NCBI GenBank assembly: GCA_035495815.1
Contig: DATJFH010000173.1
Coordinates: 1 to 33,123, forward strand
Length of the DNA stretch: 33,123 bases
Direction: 5' to 3'
From: DATJFH01 sp035495815
GTDB taxonomy: Bacteria; Acidobacteriota; Terriglobia; Bryobacterales; Bryobacteraceae
Positions 24,071-31,562 of this stretch are shown in pieces. Position numbers and translations under genes: made by a program. The stretch's first letter is position 1. Every line of letters begins with the position of its first letter. Below the pieces are notes generated by a model. That model ran no database searches and was not told the origin of the DNA. It was given only the letters and a program-made list of their open reading frames with translations.

Positions 24071-25144
24071 ATGACTGAGACCGACTTTCACAAACTGTCC
24101 GGTCCGCAGCGCAAGATCCTGCGGGAAACGCTGACCAGCGTCTTTGGACGCAAGTCCCTCAGTGTCTTTCTCGAGGAAAATGATTTCGGCTCGCTCGAGG
24201 ATCTGGCGGAGACCGGCACTTTCCAGCAGGAAGTTTTCAACCTCATCGGCGAGTTGACCAGCGTGGGACGCTTAAACCGCTTCATGTCCGCCGTGCGCCG
24301 GGATTTTCCCGACAGCCCCCACCTGCTGGACCTGGAGCAAAAGCTGGCTTTCGCGGGCCGGGAAGCTGAAAATCAACGGGTCGTGCAAGGGACCGGCCTG
24401 GAGCGGATGGTCCGCGACGCGGGATTCGCCGATCTCAACCTCTGGGCCGACCGCCTTGTCGCCATGGGCCGGCGAGTCTGCCGCATCACGTATCCTCTGC
24501 CGGGCGGGCTCATGCGCGGCACGGGATTCTTGATCTGTCCGGACCTAGTGCTGACGAACTATCACGTGGTCGAGTACCTTCTGAAAGGCGCCGCCGAACC
24601 CGCGGGCGTCCGCCTCCAGTTCGGCTATGCCGAGACCGCGGACGGCGCCGCCGCTGGTCAGATGTACGGTCTGGCTGGTGACTGGATGGCCGCCGCCTCG
24701 CCCTATAGCGCCGCCGATCTTGCGCCGAACGCCGGGCTCCCCGCCTCAAGCGAACTGGACTTTGCCCTGATTCGACTGGACACCGGGGCCGGCGGCGCGG
24801 ACCTGCCTTCCGGGAAGCGCGGCTGGATCGACCTGTCGAATCTGAGCGGCGGCTCTGCCGAAGGATCGATCGTGTTCGTGCTGCAGCACGCCGAAGGCAA
24901 GCCCCTCAAGCATTCGATCGGCGTGGTGAAGCAGGCGGCAACTTCTCTGCGGCTACTTTATGACGCCGACACCGAACACGGGTCCTCCGGCGGTCTGGTA
25001 CTCGACCACGAGTTGAATCCCCTGGCCCTGCATCATGCCGGCGATCCCGATGCCAGGATCAAAGCCCGGTTCAATCAGGGAATTCCGCTGCACTTGATCC
25101 GCTCTGCGCTGGAGTCGAATCCGGCGGTGACGAAATGCTGGTAG
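24071..25144 (+). CDS. EAD1-trypsin: effector-associated domain fused to a trypsin-like protease
   Basis: A 357-aa cytoplasmic protein (no signal peptide) joining two modules. Residues 1 to about 92 form the helical EAD1 adaptor (LSGPQRKILRETLTSVFGRKSL, FQQEVFNLIGELTSVGRLNRFMSAVR, DFPDSPHLLDLEQKL), a death-domain-like fold known from NTP-dependent conflict systems. A linker with GLERMVRDAG leads to the trypsin-like domain (about 135-350) with the triad H165 (VLTNYHVV), D230 (SSELDFALIRLD) and S306 (HGSSGGLVLD). So it should be an active serine protease effector held ready for EAD1-mediated recruitment. The start at 24071 is fixed by the EAD1 module; the open frame extends upstream to 23924 without similarity. 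It converges, 6 bases apart, with the vWA gene whose operon encodes a second EAD1. Confidence 0.93.
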   Translation: MTETDFHKLSGPQRKILRETLTSVFGRKSLSVFLEENDFGSLEDLAETGTFQQEVFNLIGELTSVGRLNRFMSAVRRDFPDSPHLLDLEQKLAFAGREAENQRVVQGTGLERMVRDAGFADLNLWADRLVAMGRRVCRITYPLPGGLMRGTGFLICPDLVLTNYHVVEYLLKGAAEPAGVRLQFGYAETADGAAAGQMYGLAGDWMAAASPYSAADLAPNAGLPASSELDFALIRLDTGAGGADLPSGKRGWIDLSNLSGGSAEGSIVFVLQHAEGKPLKHSIGVVKQAATSLRLLYDADTEHGSSGGLVLDHELNPLALHHAGDPDARIKARFNQGIPLHLIRSALESNPAVTKCW

Positions 25145-25150
25145 GCGGGA

Positions 25151-28100
25151 TTACTTGGCCGTCGGCGGGCGCGCGGCCAGGCTCCGCAGCTCGAAAACAA
25201 ACCTATATCGCAGTGGTTGCACCACCCCGGCCAGAACCTGGACTTCGACGGTAAACGCGGCTTTGCCCGACGCGGCCGGGAAGTCCTTTTCCGTGATCTT
25301 GAGTTGCGGAGGATAGGCAGCCGTATCCGGCTGAATGGCGACCGTCACCGGTTGTCTGGCCGCAAACTGTCCAAGGAGGACGCCGCTGCCTTTGCGGGTG
25401 TTGCAGTCCGCCGGCTCTATGGTCGCGGCGAGGTTATTGTTGACCGTCAACGTGAACGGCTTGAGATTCGGCCGCGCCGGCGGAGGACCTTGCTGAGTTG
25501 AACCTGCAGGGCACTCGAGGGAAGCGAGGGCAAGCTGGTACCCCGCCGGCTGCCCGGCAACCGTTGCCGTGAAGCTCTTCACTTCAGGCTCCCCTTGCTC
25601 GCCCGCGCCGGCGGACGGCCGGACCGTAAGGGTAAACCGCGTCGACTCGGTAATCGTGAATTCCCGCGACCCGCTCTGCGGCAGATTCTCGCTCGGGTCC
25701 GCCGGGACGTAGCCTTGGGATTTTTGTACAGGCTCGGATTGCAGCCGGATCTCCGCCCGGCCGACCGCCACTTTCCACGCCGCCGTAGCCTTCCACCGCC
25801 CGCTATCCAACGCAGTCGTACTCACATTGAACGCTTCGATCAATGACTTGCCCTGATTGGACAACGGCACGGTTACCGACCTCGTCTGCGGCCCGGCCAC
25901 CAGGTCATAAGTTGTCGTTTTCGCCGGGTACACCACCAGAGAACCACGGCCGGGCGATCGTTGCGTTTGCGTCAGGTTCCTTCCGCCGCGCTCCCGCAGG
26001 TAGAAGGCGCTGCTAGAAGCCCCCACATTCCATGACAGCGTCACCGCCGTCCCCGGATTCGCAACTCTGGGGGGCGAAGCAGTCAACGACAGAATCGGCG
26101 GCGCGACCCGGTCCTCGCCGGCCGCCACGGTCGTCGCGTGAAATTCCGGCACGGCGTAGGGCTTGCCATCCCGACCCACACGCTCTCCGACGATCCCCCA
26201 CCGGTACACCGTCGTTTTCACCGGTCTCACGTAGAAGGCGACGCCGTCCGCGGTTTCCCGGACCCAGTCCGTCTCCGGTGGGATGGGGAACTTCGTCGTG
26301 CGGGCGGCCGGGCCGTCGCCGAGTTGCGCCGAGGTCGCCGGGCCCGCGAAGTCGACGGTGATGCGGGTATCGGTGTTCGGCCCGGGCGAATTCAATTCCG
26401 AATCCCAGCGGTCCAGAAGAAACTCCCGCGTCTTTGGACGGCCTGTTCCCACCAGAATCCGCAGGTTCTCCTGGTCCAGCGACCAGCTCTCGGTCCACAG
26501 CGGGTAGGGTGTGTATACCACCAGCGACTTGTCTCCGAAAGACGCGGGGCTCGCCAGATCGAGGAAGGCATTACCCGTCCTCACCCGCACGCCTGGAACG
26601 GGCCTGCCCTGAGCGTCCGCGACGGTGATTCGCACGCCGCCCGGTACGGAGTCGAACGGCTTCACCGCCGGCAGCAGGAACATGCTGAGGGCGGCGGCGA
26701 CGTTGATGCCGCTGGAAAACCAGGCCGGCTGTCCGCGCCGTTGGCTGGAGAACGTCAGATTCGAGGCTTCGCCCTGTTTCAGGAAGCGCAGGAAAGTAAT
26801 GTCCCGTGGCGCGCCGTCCGGCTGAACTTCACCAGGCTCCACCGTGCCGTCGAACAGTCTGAGAGTGGATTGCCAGCTGGCGTAGGCATAGCTGCCCGCC
26901 GGCGGAGGCTGGCTGTGCAATAGCGACCGCAGTTTCGCCAGAATCGCCGGCCGGTCGGTATCGCTCAGTTTGTCGATGAGTCGGTCCCGCGCCGGCGGCG
27001 GGATGAGACCGGCGCGCAGCCATTCGACGCGCGCCAGCCGGCCGGCGGTCACCTCATCGACTTTCCCCGGCGCGAGCATCAAGGACAGGTTCCAGTTGAC
27101 CTCCTGATAAACCGCGCACGCCGCAAGCCACGGCGAGTCCTCTCCATAGGGTTCCGAAAGAGGCTTGAATTCCGGCGCGGGCTTCTCCAGAGCGTTGGCC
27201 ATGGCCGCGAAATATTCCACGGTCTGGCGGACCCCCGTCGTATCCGCGGACGCGATCACGAACCCGGCTTCTCGCAGGCGCCGCAGCCGGCGCGGACCCG
27301 GGGCGTCCGCCAGCAGTGCGGCCCGCATCGGCCACCGCTCCCACAATGCCGCCGCCCAATCTTCCAGCCTTCCCGTCACCGGGTGCAGAAAGTTCCCGCT
27401 CGATCCGAACACCAGCACCCGATGTCCGGCCGTCCGCGCCGACAGCTCTTCCAGCCGGACCGCCTGGCCGCTCTCCGAAACCAGGCCGCGCGGATCTCCT
27501 TCGAAGTAGTAGCGCGTGTGATAGACGCCTTCGGCGTGCAGAAGGCGGAACAGATCGGTGATCAGGCAGGCGAAGTGGTCCTCCAGCGAGCGGCGCTCGA
27601 TCAGCACCAGGAACTCCGGCGGACGTTGGACCGGCCGGAACCGAAACCGCGGGAATCCGGCGGATCGTATTGTTGCCCGCAAAGTGGCGCGGATGTCGAG
27701 CCGCATCAATCCGTCGTCGAGCCGGGTTCGCATCAGCCGGGCCAGCGCGCGAATCTCGCCGGCCGCATAAACCAGCTCACCCATCGGATCCACTCGCAGC
27801 GGCCAGTAGTGCGGCGGTTCGAATGCTTCCGCCCGCTCGACGACCGTCTTGCGGCGGCGCATCTCGAAAAGATAGACCCCGAGGAGAATCATCCACGGCG
27901 CGCCTACGATCAGCCATTTGGCCAGACTGTGGCGGCGCATGGTAGGCGCGCCGCCGGAGCCGCTGAGGTCGATCGAATACTGGCGCTCGCGCGTGGACGG
28001 GTCTGATGGCCGCTCATCGGGAAGGACACCGTCTGGCACTGCCGGGGGCGCCGGCGCGTGAAGAGCCAGCTCCGCCGGTTCCATCTGGACGCGCCAGAAA

Positions 28101-28420
28101 GCCACGCCGGCCCCAGCCGCAACCAGCGCAATGGCGACGAACCGGGAGAGCTTCTTCCAGACCGCCGGCAGCTCCGTGTCGGACTTGGACTCGGCGGGCC
28201 TGTCGAGTACCTCGAACACCTCGGCGAAGATCTCGAGGAAGCGCCTCTGCTGCGCCGGCGTAGTCGCAAACACCGGAGCCAGCAGGCTTCCGAGCTCCTC
28301 CGGCTTACAGCTCAGGCGTCCCAGCAGCTCCTGCACCCGGAGCTGGTGATCGTACCCGAGCCGGAATCCCTCCTGTCGGAGGCGTTCGAACAGGAACTCG
28401 AAGGCAACCGGGTTCGGCAA
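25151..28420 (-). CDS. Membrane-spanning degenerate-vWA protein with C-terminal Ig-like array (MoxR partner)
   Basis: A 1089-aa protein. Residues 1-72 are helical (FERLRQEGFRLGYDHQLRVQELLGRL, like the N-terminus of CoxE/vWA partners of MoxR). Hydrophobic helices lie at 93-110 and 168-187 with a Pro-rich loop between; RRRK follows the second. A vWA-like domain spans about 268-410 (FLVLIERRSLEDHFACLITDLFRLL, HRVLVFGSSGNFL, MRAALLADAPGPRRLRRLREAGF), but the DxSxS metal site is IERRS, so it is degenerate. A helical part follows (WLAACAVYQEVNWNLSLMLAP, 430-500), as in conflict-system vWA proteins that end in a formylglycine-enzyme-like domain. Here instead a third hydrophobic helix (571-588) leads to about 500 residues of beta-sandwich, Ig-like segments (SLTASPPRVANPGTAVTLSWNV, KTTTYDLVAG). 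Starts with TTG, 3 bases after the MoxR stop. Topology is inference. Confidence 0.8.
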   Translation of the reverse strand: MPNPVAFEFLFERLRQEGFRLGYDHQLRVQELLGRLSCKPEELGSLLAPVFATTPAQQRRFLEIFAEVFEVLDRPAESKSDTELPAVWKKLSRFVAIALVAAGAGVAFWRVQMEPAELALHAPAPPAVPDGVLPDERPSDPSTRERQYSIDLSGSGGAPTMRRHSLAKWLIVGAPWMILLGVYLFEMRRRKTVVERAEAFEPPHYWPLRVDPMGELVYAAGEIRALARLMRTRLDDGLMRLDIRATLRATIRSAGFPRFRFRPVQRPPEFLVLIERRSLEDHFACLITDLFRLLHAEGVYHTRYYFEGDPRGLVSESGQAVRLEELSARTAGHRVLVFGSSGNFLHPVTGRLEDWAAALWERWPMRAALLADAPGPRRLRRLREAGFVIASADTTGVRQTVEYFAAMANALEKPAPEFKPLSEPYGEDSPWLAACAVYQEVNWNLSLMLAPGKVDEVTAGRLARVEWLRAGLIPPPARDRLIDKLSDTDRPAILAKLRSLLHSQPPPAGSYAYASWQSTLRLFDGTVEPGEVQPDGAPRDITFLRFLKQGEASNLTFSSQRRGQPAWFSSGINVAAALSMFLLPAVKPFDSVPGGVRITVADAQGRPVPGVRVRTGNAFLDLASPASFGDKSLVVYTPYPLWTESWSLDQENLRILVGTGRPKTREFLLDRWDSELNSPGPNTDTRITVDFAGPATSAQLGDGPAARTTKFPIPPETDWVRETADGVAFYVRPVKTTVYRWGIVGERVGRDGKPYAVPEFHATTVAAGEDRVAPPILSLTASPPRVANPGTAVTLSWNVGASSSAFYLRERGGRNLTQTQRSPGRGSLVVYPAKTTTYDLVAGPQTRSVTVPLSNQGKSLIEAFNVSTTALDSGRWKATAAWKVAVGRAEIRLQSEPVQKSQGYVPADPSENLPQSGSREFTITESTRFTLTVRPSAGAGEQGEPEVKSFTATVAGQPAGYQLALASLECPAGSTQQGPPPARPNLKPFTLTVNNNLAATIEPADCNTRKGSGVLLGQFAARQPVTVAIQPDTAAYPPQLKITEKDFPAASGKAAFTVEVQVLAGVVQPLRYRFVFELRSLAARPPTAK

Positions 28421-28423
28421 GCC

Positions 28424-29392
28424 TCACTCTCCGCGAATGTTCTGCAAGTCCTGCGAATCTTTCAGCAGAATCGATAGAGTGAAAGCCAGGGCCTCCCGCT
28501 GCCCGTCCTTCGGCTGCAAAGGATCGATGCGCAGCTGATCGAGCACCGACACCCAGGCGATCAGCTCGTCGGTGGACGGCTTCTTCTTCGAGACCAGTTT
28601 GCGAATCTCGTCATAGCGGATCAGAGCGTTCTCCAGCATGGCCGGACTGAAGGCCTCCGACGGCTTGACCCGGGTCAGCACGATGGCTCGAAGCTGCTCC
28701 CGCGTGGGCGGTTCAATATGGTGGTAAACACACCTCCGGAGGAACGCGTCCGGCAGATCCCGTTCCGAGTTGCTGGTCAGCAAAACCATCGGGCGGTACT
28801 GCGGGTCGGCCTTGAACCTGTCCCCGGTCTCGGTAATCTCGAACGCCATGTCCTCGATCTCCGCCAGGATGTCGTTGGGCAGGTCGCGCGGAGCCTTGTC
28901 GATCTCGTCGATCAGCACCACCGAGCGTACCGGCTTCTCCGGCAGGCGGCCCGGGCCAAGATACTGAAGGGCGGCGGCGCGGTCCAGCGAGGCACGCAGG
29001 ATCGCCTCGCCAAGAGCCTCGATCCGCAGATACTTCTCCTTCGCCATCTCCTGCTTTCGCTGCACGTCCTGAAAATGGCGCAGCGCGTCGTATCGGTAAA
29101 ACAGATCCGAGCCGTCCGTGCGAGCCTTCATCTGGAATCGGAGAGGCTTCGGATAATCCGGCGTAAGCTCCCAGGCCACGCGGTAGGCCAGTTGCGTCTT
29201 GCCCGTACCGGCCTCGCCGGTCACCAACAGCGGACGGCCCAAGGCCAGCGCGACATTTACCGCGTGCATCGCCCCGTCGGTGGCGATGTACCCGGCCGGA
29301 TCCGTGGGGTCGAAATCGTTGCGCAGGAGCGGCAGGACTGTCTGGCCGTCCGTCCGTGGGCCCTTCCCTTTGAATAACCAGAAATTGGACAT
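28424..29392 (-). CDS. MoxR-family AAA+ ATPase of the conflict operon
   Basis: A 322-aa AAA+ ATPase of the MoxR type. Walker A is GEAGTGKT (59-66), Walker B VVLIDEIDKAP (D162, E163), sensor 1 LLTSNSERDLPDAF (N208) and an arginine-finger region FLRRC (R219/R220). MoxR ATPases work as hexameric remodellers together with vWA proteins, here the gene 3 bases downstream. A long insert of charged helix (residues 100-145, FQDVQRKQEMAKEKYLRIEALGEA) between Walker A and B is typical of the conflict-system branch. The start is the ATG at 29392; a GTG at 29401 is possible. No Shine-Dalgarno is seen; coupling to the iSTAND gene 16 bases upstream is likely. Predicted to turn an activation signal into ATP-driven remodelling. 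Confidence 0.92.
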   Translation of the reverse strand: MSNFWLFKGKGPRTDGQTVLPLLRNDFDPTDPAGYIATDGAMHAVNVALALGRPLLVTGEAGTGKTQLAYRVAWELTPDYPKPLRFQMKARTDGSDLFYRYDALRHFQDVQRKQEMAKEKYLRIEALGEAILRASLDRAAALQYLGPGRLPEKPVRSVVLIDEIDKAPRDLPNDILAEIEDMAFEITETGDRFKADPQYRPMVLLTSNSERDLPDAFLRRCVYHHIEPPTREQLRAIVLTRVKPSEAFSPAMLENALIRYDEIRKLVSKKKPSTDELIAWVSVLDQLRIDPLQPKDGQREALAFTLSILLKDSQDLQNIRGE

Positions 29393-29408
29393 AATTGGCA
29401 CGAAACGA

Positions 29409-30518
29409 TCACAGCCTCGCGATAAAATTCGTCAATTCCGTCTCCACCATCACCATCGGCAGACGCGTGTCCCTGGCCGGAAACAGTCTCGCCAGCAGCT
29501 CGTTCGCCTGGGTCCGGTATTGCCGCCAGTGCTCCTCCACCCACACGTGAACGTCCGCCCTCTCCACCATTCCGAGCGGCGGAAGCGGGATCAGACGGCA
29601 GGAGCCGTTTTCCGTGGCGCTTACCAGTTGCTCCAACTCGCCCGGTATCGCGCCGCCTGTCTCCGTCTCGTTGAAAACGATCTGAAGAAAAATCACGAAC
29701 CACGGCCGCTCCCCTTTTCCCTCCGCCGCCGGCCTCCAGAAATCGATATATTCCCGCAGCAGCTTGATCATATTCGGCGACCATTTGGATTCGTACAGCA
29801 GATGCTGGATGAGCACGATCTTCCCCGCGAATCGCGGAAGGCTGCGGAAGGCGGCCGCGGCCGGCGGAACCTTGGGATCCAGTTTGCGCGCCAGTTGGGT
29901 GGTCAGATAGGGAAGCTCCGCGCCCGTGGGACGGGATCCGGTCCAGGGCGATGTGATCGGCTCGCTGACGTCGCGGAAGCTCTCGTGCGGCTCGCCCAGC
30001 AGCAGCGGCAGCGTGTAGTAGCGGAACCGGTCGATGAAGCTCGAGTGCGCCGCCCCGGTGTCGCCCGGCAGCAGATAGATCAAAGGGCTCCGCAGCGGCG
30101 CGGCAAACCGGCTGAAGAGAGCCTGCTCCTGCTCCTGCCGGTTGCAGAGCCGGACGACCGCGTCCCCGTCCTCCGAGCCGCCCTCCCGCTCGAGAAAAGC
30201 GCGGAACCGCGGATTCATGGGGATGTCCGCGCAACGCGCGCGGGCTCGTTCCACCAGGTTTTGAATCCGGACCATCTGGGCCGGATCGCCCGTGCGTTCC
30301 TTCGCCAGCTCGATCAATTCCTCGAGCCATCCCTGCTGCTCAGCGCACTGAATCAACTGCATCAGCTCGAAATCGAAATTTCCGGATTTGACCAGGTCCT
30401 CGAGGTTGCGCGAATTGGCCGCTTCTGCGAGCGCCATCGTCATCGAGTTCCGGTTATAGAGGCTGTTGAGAATTAACCTCAGCTCGCGCCGGTCGGGACC
30501 ATCGAGCGCTAGGTTCAT
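29409..30518 (-). CDS. EAD1-iSTAND: adaptor fused to an inactive STAND NTPase
   Basis: A 369-aa protein. Residues 4 to about 85 form an EAD1 adaptor (LDGPDRRELRLILNSLYNRNSM, FDFELMQLIQCAEQQGWLEELIELAKERTGDP) clearly related to that of the trypsin protein in this locus. From about 118 the STAND-like module begins with VVRLCNRQEQEQALFSRF, then the P-loop strand LIYLLPGDTGAAHSSFIDRF (146-164), where the lysine of GxxxxGK[ST] is replaced by His: a dead NTPase, called iSTAND in conflict-system literature. The rest (RPWFVIFLQIVFNETE, VERADVHVWVEEHWRQYRTQANELL) fits that family. It likely senses or scaffolds and recruits EAD1-bearing effectors. The ATG at 30518 has a GGAG ribosome site 5 bases upstream. 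First gene of the minus-strand operon with the MoxR and vWA genes; an AT-rich promoter-like stretch lies at about 30569-30600. Confidence 0.85.
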   Translation of the reverse strand: MNLALDGPDRRELRLILNSLYNRNSMTMALAEAANSRNLEDLVKSGNFDFELMQLIQCAEQQGWLEELIELAKERTGDPAQMVRIQNLVERARARCADIPMNPRFRAFLEREGGSEDGDAVVRLCNRQEQEQALFSRFAAPLRSPLIYLLPGDTGAAHSSFIDRFRYYTLPLLLGEPHESFRDVSEPITSPWTGSRPTGAELPYLTTQLARKLDPKVPPAAAAFRSLPRFAGKIVLIQHLLYESKWSPNMIKLLREYIDFWRPAAEGKGERPWFVIFLQIVFNETETGGAIPGELEQLVSATENGSCRLIPLPPLGMVERADVHVWVEEHWRQYRTQANELLARLFPARDTRLPMVMVETELTNFIARL

Positions 30519-30710
30519 CCATGCTCCAAGGAAAAGCCGGGTTTGGGCCTCAAATCTCCGCCCCGGCGCCATATATAACAATCTTGGGGTAAATTGTACC
30601 AGACCCGTGCGCCGATTTTGCGAAATAAAAGAATGCGCCTCTCACCAGACGAAATCAAGGGCAGGGAAACAGCGGCCGGGTAGGGCCGGCGCTGCCAGGA
30701 ACGCGCGCAT

Positions 30711-31511
30711 TCAATGGGTCATCGAATAAATAATGTAGTTGATTCCGACGCGATACGCCTGCGACGCCATTTTCTCCGGATAGTGCGGTGAATCCGCCCA
30801 CTCCCAGGCGTCGCCGTTGTCCTGGTTGAAGCACATGGCGACCATGATCCGGCCGCGGTCGTCGTAGATCCCGCGCCAGTGCGCGATGATCCCGTCCTGC
30901 TCATACGTCACGCCGCGCGACAAGGGCGATATGCCCGGCACCTGGACGCGGTCGTCCAGGTCGTACAGCACGTGAAAAATGGCGTCCTGGTTCTCGATCT
31001 CCACGATCGGGCGGTCAGGGAAGATGCGGCCCATGCTGGCCATGAAGACTTCCCACTCCTGCGAGCCGTGGTAATCGTCGACCATCAGGAATCCGCCCCT
31101 CGTGAGGTATTCACGGATCTTCTTGCATTGTGCGTCGGTCAGGTCCCAGTGCCCTACCTCGACCGCATAAATCCACGGCCACTGAAACATCTGGTTGTCG
31201 TCCAGGTCGAGATCCACCACCTGCTCGTTCGACCGCGTGTGGATGCGGGTCAGCCTCCTGACGCCCTGCACGAACTGGCGGTCGGCCTTGGGATAATCGG
31301 TCGACCAGGAGCCGCGGCCCCGCCACCGGGACCGGCTGCCCGACGGGTACCGCAGCCGGGCGAACGCCCACTCCGTCTTCTCATTGGCGTCCGCCGGCAT
31401 TTCGGCCGGATTGTCCTCCTCGTAGCGCCCGCGGAAGCCCCGCTGGGCGAAAACAGTGGCCAGCGACAGGATCAGCACGAGACCGCCTGCTACGACGTTC
31501 CGGAGGCGCAT
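30711..31511 (-). CDS. Secreted DUF4159 domain protein
   Basis: A 266-aa protein with a signal peptide (residues 1-23, ending in a VFAQ-type cleavage region) and an N-terminal low-complexity basic stretch. The DUF4159 domain then covers most of the protein, with the landmarks EWAFARLRYPS, YPKADRQFVQGVRRLTRI, DDNQMFQWPWIYAVEVGHWDLTD, LREYLTRGGFLMVDDYHGS-like KIREYLTRGGFLMVDDYHG, and VAMCFNQDNGDAWEWADSPHYPE with the C-terminal AYRVGINYIIYSMTH. The domain is related to glutamine-amidotransferase-like sheets used as ligand binders; no reaction is known. DUF4159 genes are often found near MoxR/vWA genes in Acidobacteria, and here it is upstream of a MoxR-vWA operon on the same strand with a 192-base gap, but it is not clearly part of it. 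The start at 31511 has a GGAG site 5 bases upstream. Confidence 0.88.
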   Translation of the reverse strand: MRLRNVVAGGLVLILSLATVFAQRGFRGRYEEDNPAEMPADANEKTEWAFARLRYPSGSRSRWRGRGSWSTDYPKADRQFVQGVRRLTRIHTRSNEQVVDLDLDDNQMFQWPWIYAVEVGHWDLTDAQCKKIREYLTRGGFLMVDDYHGSQEWEVFMASMGRIFPDRPIVEIENQDAIFHVLYDLDDRVQVPGISPLSRGVTYEQDGIIAHWRGIYDDRGRIMVAMCFNQDNGDAWEWADSPHYPEKMASQAYRVGINYIIYSMTH

Positions 31512-31537
31512 GAGCACTCCTATCCTATGCCATTCAG

Positions 31538-31553
31538 AATATCACGTGATATT
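31538..31553. promoter_or_regulatory. Perfect 16-bp palindrome between divergent genes, candidate operator
   Basis: AATATCACGTGATATT is a perfect palindrome in the region between the divergent DUF4159 (start 31511) and SMP-30-like genes. Its right part overlaps a possible -10 box (TATTTT, 31550-31555) located 7 bases before the GTG at 31563. A dimeric repressor site is likely; the regulator is unknown. Confidence 0.55.
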
Positions 31554-31562
31554 TTGAAACTA

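Noticed and set aside
29199..30476. Open frame of 425 codons on the plus strand
   Set aside because: Antisense to the MoxR and iSTAND genes, both with clear motifs.
31527..31562. ATG start at 31527 for the SMP-30-like gene
   Set aside because: It would add 12 residues before the signal peptide and make the perfect palindrome coding; GTG at 31563 fits better, though the ATG is not excluded.
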